64,000 bases of DNA from positions 434,001 through 498,000 of the forward strand of contig BLAL01000297.1 in NCBI GenBank assembly GCA_015698045.1, read 5' to 3'. The position numbers were made by a program, and so were the translations under genes. Below the pieces are notes generated by a model, which searched no databases, had not been told where the DNA came from, and saw only the letters and a list, made by a program, of their open reading frames with translations. Positions 56,201-64,000 of the stretch are shown one piece after another. Numbering within the stretch: position 1 is the stretch's first letter; each line of letters starts with the position of its first letter. This DNA comes from Rhizophagus clarus. Its lineage: Eukaryota > Glomeromycota > Glomeromycetes > Glomerales > Glomeraceae.

Positions 56201-58780
56201 GATATTGTTTTGGAGATCACTTGTTACTATGATGGTTAATATTTTAGCTAATTTTTCCAAAGTTCACACTAAGAAAATTCAAAGTTAAATCAGTTAATAA
56301 TGGAAAAGGAATTGTAATAGATAGTTAAAATTATATTGCAAAACACGCTGAACTATAGCAAGTTTTTTTTTAATAAATTTTTGATGAATCTATTATTACT
56401 TTAGAAAGAAAAAAGCATGATATAAGTTAATAAAAAAGAATTTCCAACTTAACAGTTAAGAAAATTAAAAGAATAATAAGACAAAATGACGTCATACTTG
56501 ATAGGCTGATCATCTTAATAAGCTGGAGACATAAGAAATCTTAAAAAAAATCATTTAATATTTGTGCAAAGAAGAAATTAGCATTTTTATTTCAACAATA
56601 ATAACTATTGCATTTTTAGGCACTAATGATTAGCTCATATACATTTTAGTTTAATAGTTCACTTTGTAGAAAACCAAATTTATTAGTATCATTATATTTC
56701 ACACCACTAATGTAATATCTATCCGTTATGTACACAATCATATAAAAAAATAGAATAATATTTGGAACATATCAGTCATTGACATTATTGACTTTAAAGC
56801 AAAAACATTTGCATATGGAAATATTTTGATACTACAAGTATTTTTTCTTGTGCAACTTTGCATATGGTATTTCATCAGTTTTAATTATCAATATTCCTAC
56901 TGTAAATCAGGTTGTATATACCTAGTCAAAATATTCAAAAATCACAATCCAATCATAAAATTTAAACATTCATTGTATCACCATTTTTTAGCTAATTGGA
57001 TACATTTTTTTTAATTGCATTATTACAACATTTTCTTGCATATCGAAGTCTAATAAAAATTTACTGATTTCAGTTGGGTGTGGTAAAATAATTGGTTGAT
57101 TGCAGGAGAAAGGAATATTCATATGAAAAAAACTTATGTGAAGGAAACTGGTATCGTGAAGAAAATGAATGATCATTTATGGAGACAAGTGATAACAAAG
57201 ATGATGTTTTTTAATAAGAAACCATATTATTTCTTTACTATCATTGGAAGAAGAGAAGCTTGAAGGCATGATTCTTACACAACAAAATTTAAAAGCAAAA
57301 TTAGATAGCATTTTTACTACTTATTTGAGATTGCTCCTATTCAAATTTATAATATGAAAAAATATAACTTTAACTTTGATTAGTAGTTAAACAGGATGAC
57401 ACTAGATTAGCAATTGAATTTTAACTCACAGTAGTTCACTCTTTAAGGAAGGAGTGGTGTAAGAAGTGGCATAGTAATGATCATTTTAATTTTTTTTTAG
57501 ATATATTTATTTTATTTAATATAATTATTTTATTTGGTTTATTAAATACTGATAATTGATAAATCCAAGGTATGCTATATTTAAGATATAATAGCACTGA
57601 AGACATTTGTTAATATCAGCCGCATTCAAAGTTGTAGACTAACCATTTTAACCGCATGGAATGTTAAAAAAGATAGGCAAATTTCACTTTATGAATAACT
57701 GAAAATTTTAATAAAACTTTGTCGTATCTGATCACATGACTTTGTTGATCAATGTCACCGATGTCGTAAATGAATGACATAGCATACATAGGTAATATTG
57801 CACACAACATAGATATATCATATATTTTTAATATAGCATAAATGACATATATGTATTATTTTTGTGCTATATAAGATATTTATGATTTATCATTATTATA
57901 ATTGCAATTGTTATAAATAAAGCTCTGGATTTATTCCAGACAAGGCATGTTCACAAGTTCTCTAAAAGCCTTTATTTTATTAATATTTTATTTTTGATTG
58001 TTAAGTTATGATGAATACCTGGGAATCCGACGTACAGGAATTGGTATTACACATTTGATTGAGATGTTTACAAGTTGTATTTAAAGTATTGATAAATAAA
58101 ACTTCTGCTACCACAAAATAATAATTGTTAGCGATTGCTAACGCCAAAGAACTGACCCAACAGTATTGTTAAGCAAGGAAATTACTATGGCCGTATTGGT
58201 AAAAAACTTTAAGTAACAGAGATAAATTTAAAAAAAATATCTAATTAGGTGTTGTAAAAAAAGAAACTGAAAGCACAAATGGGAAAAGGTCATATTTAGT
58301 GATACTAAAATTGTAGTGGAAAGTTTAGTATAAAAAAAATTGTTTAATTTCAACTGCAAATAGTTGCCTGAGTAATGGTATGGGTTGTTTTTCAAGGATA
58401 AGGCTAAATCTTTAGTATTTATTGAGGAATGATAACCAATGAAAGATATCTTCAATTATTTAATAATTATCTTTTACATTTACTTCACTAATTGAAGACG
58501 AAAATGAGTACATATTTCGAAATGAGAATACCCCAGTTAATACAGCAAGAAATCTAAAGATTTAGGAAGAAAAAATTAGATAATTGGCTTGCCCGAAATT
58601 TAGAAAACATTATGGGATATTTAGAGTGAAAGGTTGAAATATATAAACTTTTATTAAAAGCAAACAAAAACTAATGATTATTTAGGAGAATGAGTAGTAT
58701 AAACTAGAAAATTAATAAAATTAATAGATAGCATGCAAAGATGGATTGATGCAACTCAGAAACTCAGAAAAATACTGAAT
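53201..58780. other. AT-rich stretch, probably decayed transposon sequence
   Basis: No credible gene is present. A 71-aa plus frame at 53611-53826 has no recognisable features. A GTTAGC-gatt-GCTAAC hairpin lies near 58127-58142. It separates two LINE RT fragments of matching order (52990 and 58800), so later insertions may have expanded it. Confidence 0.4.
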
Positions 58781-58789
58781 AATAATATC

Positions 58790-59770
58790 AGTTTCTGTGA
58801 ATTTAATGAAACAAGCTTATTCAAAATTTAAGGAAAGCTTATGATTCAGTTAGTGGTATCATATTAGAAAAATGTTCAAGAAGCTAGAAGAATTATTAAT
58901 AATTATAATGTATATATAGCAATAATTAATTAATCCTAGATATTATTTATCTAAGCTTTTACACAAATCACAAATGAATAGTTCTAATAGTTGAATTAAG
59001 AAAAAGGCAAATATCATATTCAAGATAGGTATTATATCAGGATCATTACTGTTGTGGCTTATTTTCAAGTGCTAATAACTATTTAATATTAGTAAATGCA
59101 AATATTTGAAGCAGATGAAAGAATTGATAATAAAGCAAAAAAAAAAAAATCAGAGAGCTTCATAATAGTTATTTAGGGAAATGAATTTCATTGACTCAGA
59201 GATCATTATTAGTTCATTTAAAAAAGAAACTGGTTATAACACTTTGAAAAGATATATATTTAATTTGATTCCTCTGTGGATAATAAAGAAAATATTGAAA
59301 AACTAATTAAAATATGTAGCAGAATGCTGTATGCTATTTATTGAAAGAAAGTTTCTAATGAAAATTCCATCTTCGGATTTAATCAATTCGCAAATGCACA
59401 CCACGAATACAACGAGGCTTTTAAAGAGAGAGATTTAGTATACTTTGGAGGAAAGTTTAGCCCTACAAATCATTACAGGGATAATACCCTGCAATGTATT
59501 ATTATTATATTGGATCAATAGATCTTGCTTAGTTCTTCAGCATTAATGAAACCCAAATGAATTTTAAAAAATGAGCTAATAAGAATTAATAGCAAAGAAA
59601 TTAAATACATAAATTCGTATATAGAATGATCAGACGACAACAGCTAGCAAGTTGCCACAGAATGTCTGTCAGGGTATGGATTTACTTAAGCTTATAATTA
59701 ATGATCGAGCCTCTACTGTGGAGAATAGAGCATCTCACTCAATGATAATGAACAGCAAGTTAATGTTAAC
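58790..59770 (+). pseudogene. Fossil LINE reverse-transcriptase fragment (motifs A and B) and downstream remnants
   Basis: Near 58815, QNLRKAYDSVSGIILEKC matches RT motif A context. Near 59025, IGIISGSLLLWLIF matches motif B (GIDQGEVISPLLW in the intact copy). Around 59650-59740, readable pieces such as GYGFT and INDRASTVEN suggest the connection/RNase H zone. Multiple stops and shifts are present. Confidence 0.5.
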
Positions 59771-60229
59771 TGTTAATTTTCTTTGGAGACCAATTTATAA
59801 AAATAGTGATATTAGAACAATTTGAATCCCTTACAAATATAGAAATTTGTAATCAGTATAGGAGGGAAATTATATTACCGATTAAGTTAAAATTGCTCTG
59901 TGATCCCAGCATCACCTGACAAAATATAAAACTTAATAATATAGGAAATCATTTATTAAATTTCACTTCAAATATGATAATAAAAGAAAATGTGATATGA
60001 AAGTACATCACAGTAATGTTTTTATAGAGAAATATAAATGAATTAGCTACAAAAATTCACATCATGAAACGTGATATATTCACAAATGTTATACAATTTT
60101 ACTGAATAGGACGTTAAAAAATTTTATATTCGTTAATTTGCCAACTTTATTTCATAATATGATAACAACTCTTGGCAGTTAAATGATCGCATTATCTGAT
60201 CATGGTTTTAGGTGATTTCATGAAATAAT

Positions 60230-61160
60230 ACTAAAAATGTGGTAAATATCATCAAAATTAGCCGAAAAAAAAACTCTTGGCAAAGAAACAGTGCACTGGT
60301 TCACTGGTTAATGGATGCTCAAACAACATAAACAACATGAAACGTTTGTCATGGCACTGAATGGAGATTCCATTTGCAAACAATCCCTGCTGGTCCAAGA
60401 CTACAACAACTGGGATCAGTTCTTCGCTGACTTCAAATTTAAATCGAAGAAAGAATAAGTTGATTGCATATTTTGAAACCCATGAGTACTTGAAGTACGC
60501 TTTTGAATCATGCTTTTATGGTCAGGATTACTGTTGGACTCGTTCTTCCTTCAAATTACAGTAAAGCAAAAAGAAGATGGTTAGTATTAACTAATTCAAT
60601 CGTCACGGACATTACAAAGGTATCCCAAGCCAAGAAGGATTTCTCATCGTCTCGCTCATAATATAACACCAAAAGAAAGAATACTCCAGCTGGTAATAAC
60701 ATCAACTATCATGATGCATTGTTCTAACTTGATGAGAAGATGATTGCGGGCCTCAAGCATTTGACAATGATTTTTAAAGAGTTGTTTTAGAGGTTTAGTT
60801 TTAGAAAAAGAATGTAGCTTTAGCATAGGAAATGTTTGATATTTTTTTTTCTATAATGTAAATTTGTAGTCATAGATTCTTCTCATACTACTAACGTCAT
60901 TTTTTTCGTGTAGTGTTTTTTTCTTTCAGTAGTGTTGCCTTATTCTTTTTTTTCTTTTTTGAAGTTTGAAAACCCATCAGCAGTTGGTGGTGTGATTAGG
61001 GTTTCACTCAGATCCTTAGGGTGGGCCGTTTATGGCAATAAAGGTTTAGGACAGGCTACGCTGTCTAAATATATTGTTTTCTTTGTTATTCTATTTTAGC
61101 GTCACTGTTCTAACTAACTTCCCCAGTATATTAAATAAGATAAATAAAATAAAATAAAAT
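60230..61160 (+). pseudogene. Decayed retroelement ORF1-like fragment with A-rich 3' end
   Basis: LGKETVHWFTG, WMLKQHKQHETF and KQSLLVQDYNNWDQFFADFK are readable, matching the minus-strand family at 26560-27544. A 3' region with several T-runs and a conserved-looking GGGTTTCACTCAGATCCTTA block follows. It ends in an AAATAAAATAAAATAAAATT tail near 61160. This is the typical 3' end of a retroposed copy. Confidence 0.5.
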
Positions 61161-61361
61161 TAGCCAAAAAATTAATCCAGAATATTTTTTTGTTTTTTGA
61201 TATACAGTATTAAATATTATTTTACGATAAATCTGCCAATTTCTTTTTTTTTTATTTTTTTTATGAAAATGACAATCAAGTTTTACAATTATTAAGCAGT
61301 ACATTTAGGTCTTCATAAAATGCTAAGTATATATACATATCCGCCAATTTGGGGAATTTGC

Positions 61362-63292
61362 CGATCATCAGTTGTGTAGCGCAGTACCGATTAAAATCGA
61401 TCAAAAACCGTGCCTATATAAGAAAAAATAAGCCAAAAAATACTTAAAAAAACTTTTAAGACCTTTTCCAAAAAAATTTACCTCTTTAACCTGAAACCAG
61501 TAGAAGAAATTTCTAAAAAAAGGAATAAAAATATTATAAAATTAGTTTATTTAAAAAAAAAAGTAAGAATAAGCACCAGAATAATGATTTAACGAAAAAA
61601 AATTGATTGAAAAATAATTAATAACGAATACCAAATAGATTTTAACTAAATAAACTAATCAATATATAATTTAAATTAACTAAAACATTGTTATTAATCT
61701 TAGAATTATTTATTTATTGAAAGATTATTTTTGAATAATTTTGCTGCTAAATAAATTTTTTTTATAAACTATTGAAAAAAAAAATAAAAAAATAGCTCCA
61801 AGTTATATTTAATGTAAAATAACTACTAATATACTTGCAAAAATTCTCAACTTACATAATGTAAAAACTGGTGGAAAAGTTTGATGGGGAAGTTGATGGG
61901 GAGTTTAATATGGAGTTTACGAAAGAAAAAAATTTTTTAACGCTACTTTTGTTGAAGTAATTTCTCGATATTTGTGTCATATGATCATGTAGCACAAGAG
62001 TGATGAAACTTATTTAACTTAATTTTTATCTAATTATCATCAAATTCCTTAATTTAGGCTAATTTTGTTAATTCCGAAAATCGGCGGATATGAATGTAAT
62101 TTTATAATATTTATGTAATTATTATGATCTGTTTTTTGTTTATTCTATAAATTGATTAATGTGATATGATGCTTATAAAAGTTCATGTTACCAAACTAGA
62201 TTATAATAAATATCATAAATTATGGATTTATGAATTTCAGTTGTATCACTTAAATTAAAAAAAAATTATGTATTCAATCAGAAATTAACCGAGAATTAAA
62301 CACAGTAGAAGTCCAAATGTACCTCTCAATTTATTAAAACTATAATTTTTGCTATCAATTAATATTGACATTTAAAATATACAATAATGAATGGTAACAT
62401 TTGCATGGTACAGTACAAAAAATTTTAAGCAAAAATTTTTTGTTTTAAAATTATCATTAAAAAATTAAAATATTAATTTAAAATTTAAATATCAAAACAA
62501 TAAAATTGTAAAACACAATATTATAAGAAGGTCTGAACCAATATTTTAATTTTGGGTCAAGGTCAGCTTTCTCAAATCTAAACAAAAATCACGAATTTTG
62601 GTATTAGCAATTTAGCATTGTAATAAGCTGAAAATTGTTAATAAATCAGCCTAAATAAGATTTTTTATAAAATTTTGACAAAAAAATCATGTTTTACAAA
62701 AATCAATTTGTGTTACTGATCATATGATGCAGATATCAGAGAATTTACTTCAGCTAAATAACGGAAAACTTTTTTCATTTGTAAACTTCACATCAGTTCT
62801 CATCAGTTTTCCCATCAGTTTTTAAGTTAGGTACGTTGAGAATTTTTGAATATGTATATATAGCTATATAACTTAAATACAAGCAGTGGCTCTTCCTTAT
62901 TCTTTAAAATTTTTTTTTAATGATCTGTGGAAAAAAAACAATAAAATATTCAATAAAGTCCTAACTAATAGCTTTATATGTAATTTATTGCATTGTAATA
63001 GATTAGATTATAGAATAATGAGGTGTTAATTAAATTCTATTTAATATTTATTTTTTAAATAATTTATTAGTTTTTTAATTTTTTTTGTTAGATATTACGA
63101 ATTTTTTTTTTTTAATAAACTAATTTTATGCCTTTATGGTATTCTTATTTTTTAGGATAGATTTATTATTTTCAGGTTGAAAAGGTAAATTTATAATAAA
63201 AACTTTAAAGGGATTGTTCTTTCTTTTTGATATTAATTTATTTTTTTATTTAGGAATGATTTGATTTTAATCGGAATTGCGCCACACAGCTG
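61362..63292. mobile_element. Fold-back element, ~1.9 kb, with long diverged inverted arms
   Basis: The ends pair as CAGTTGTGTAGCGCAGTACC / complement CAGCTGTGTGGCGCAATTCC, followed by CGATTAAAATC in both. Further inside, blocks remain alignable in mirrored order: acctgaaa..ataaaattagtttatt, tagctcc..agttatat, and caaaaattctcaac (61838-61851) with gttgagaatttttg (62837-62850). The arms exceed 450 bp. No ORF is present and I could not find a clear TSD, so it is an old non-autonomous transposon. Confidence 0.65.
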
Positions 63293-63495
63293 ATTTAGTA
63301 TCAGATGACCCGTGCAACTAATTTATCAAATCCGGTTATTCCTAAAGAAAAAAGGAATATTAATAATGTTCTCACAATAGAAAAACACAACATTCCCCTC
63401 TAACTTACAGTTTTATTGGATTTCATCATCCTTTGAAGAAAAGCTAATATTGGACTTTCCGTCTAAAAAAAATGCCTACAAGAAAAAAAAAGAAC

Positions 63496-63519
63496 CGTTA
63501 GTAAAAGGTCTTACTAACG
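63496..63519. repeat. 9-bp perfect hairpin
   Basis: CGTTAGTAA (63496-63504) pairs with TTACTAACG (63511-63519) across a 6-base loop. It lies in otherwise featureless DNA. Confidence 0.5.
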
Positions 63520-63791
63520 TTCCCTAATTCCTAATTTCCAACTCTTACCTTCCATTCGAAAGTTCAATTCACGCTCAGGGGGTATATCATTATTGGAGTT
63601 CGTTTGTTTCTAGCTAAATAATCATTGTAAATGTTAATTTGTAAAATGTTATATGAAAATCTGTCTAATTTACGAAATGTATGAGGAATTTGTAAATTAG
63701 ATTCCCTATGAAAAAAAATATATATATATACTTATATACTTTAAAAATGTGTTTAAAATTTTAAAATTTACCTAAAATGTACTTAAAAATT

Positions 63792-63831
63792 TTAAAATAT
63801 ACTTAAAATTGCAATTTTAAGTATATTTTAA
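63792..63831. repeat. 40-bp perfect AT palindrome without spacer
   Basis: The two 20-bp halves, centred at 63811/63812 (..taaaattg | caatttta..), are exactly complementary. Looser related repeats (acttaaaatttt) flank it. It could extrude as a cruciform. Confidence 0.8.
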
Positions 63832-64000
63832 GTATAAATTTTATATTTAAAATGTTTTTTTTTTTTAAAAAAAAAAAGAAATTAACATAAGGTAGTAAAT
63901 TTATGAGAAATTGTAAAAGTTTAGGACTTTAGGCAAGAATTGGTATGATTTTTAGTTGTTTATACAATATTTTTAGTAAAGAAATTTAAGTAATGGTAAA

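Overview
The window is strongly AT-rich eukaryotic DNA. It fits an arbuscular mycorrhizal fungus of the Rhizophagus/Glomeromycotina type. The evidence is the class of tyrosine-kinase-like kinases, an F-box/LRR protein, short GT-AG introns with CTAAC-like branch sites, a Polinton/plasmid-type family-B DNA polymerase, and abundant hAT and LINE elements. This placement rests on recognised protein families, not on a database match. I saw no rRNA, tRNA or CRISPR array.

Layout. 1-7.1 kb: an accessory block with a truncated retropepsin-like/zinc-finger ORF split by a frameshift in an A-run, an F-box/LRR gene, small ORFs, a protein-primed-type DNA polymerase B gene split by one UGA codon, and short downstream ORFs, ending in degenerate direct repeats. 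7.1-13.4 kb: non-coding repeats, including a ~39-bp tandem array, hairpins and a 244-bp hAT-type MITE with a perfect 8-bp target-site duplication (TSD). 13.9-20.0 kb (minus): kinase gene 1. 20.0-26.2 kb: a non-autonomous element, repeats, and a five-exon membrane-protein gene on the plus strand (23463-24644). 26.2-31.2 kb: a decayed minus-strand retroelement ORF with a 3.2-kb hAT transposon inserted in it (8-bp TSD). 32.5-47.6 kb (minus): kinase gene 2, a paralogue of gene 1, carrying a full-length 7.6-kb plus-strand LINE and a 5'-truncated copy of the same LINE. 47.7-64 kb: AT-rich DNA with fossil LINE fragments, a ~1.9-kb fold-back element and palindromes.

Main discovery candidate. The 5' half of each kinase gene is a tandem array of intron-sized units of roughly 60-120 bp. 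On the minus strand each unit has a GTAAG-type donor, usually a CTAAC-like branch site, and an AG acceptor. The acceptor is followed by only three bases before the next donor. Read as splicing, kinase 1 has 35 three-base microexons plus one 6-base and one 1-base exon; kinase 2 has 42 plus the same 6-base and 1-base exons. In both genes every 3-base exon sits in phase 1, and the 1-base exon supplies the phase change needed to enter the kinase exon. The spliced reading frame is open from an ATG to the kinase stop (705 and 468 codons including the stop). It yields linkers of 38 and 45 residues that begin AIDDW/ALDDW and both end YYSFE. Each residue of a hypervariable linker is thus encoded across introns, and the linker could grow or shrink one residue at a time by unequal crossing-over or microexon skipping. 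I inferred this from sequence alone; RNA reads would decide it.
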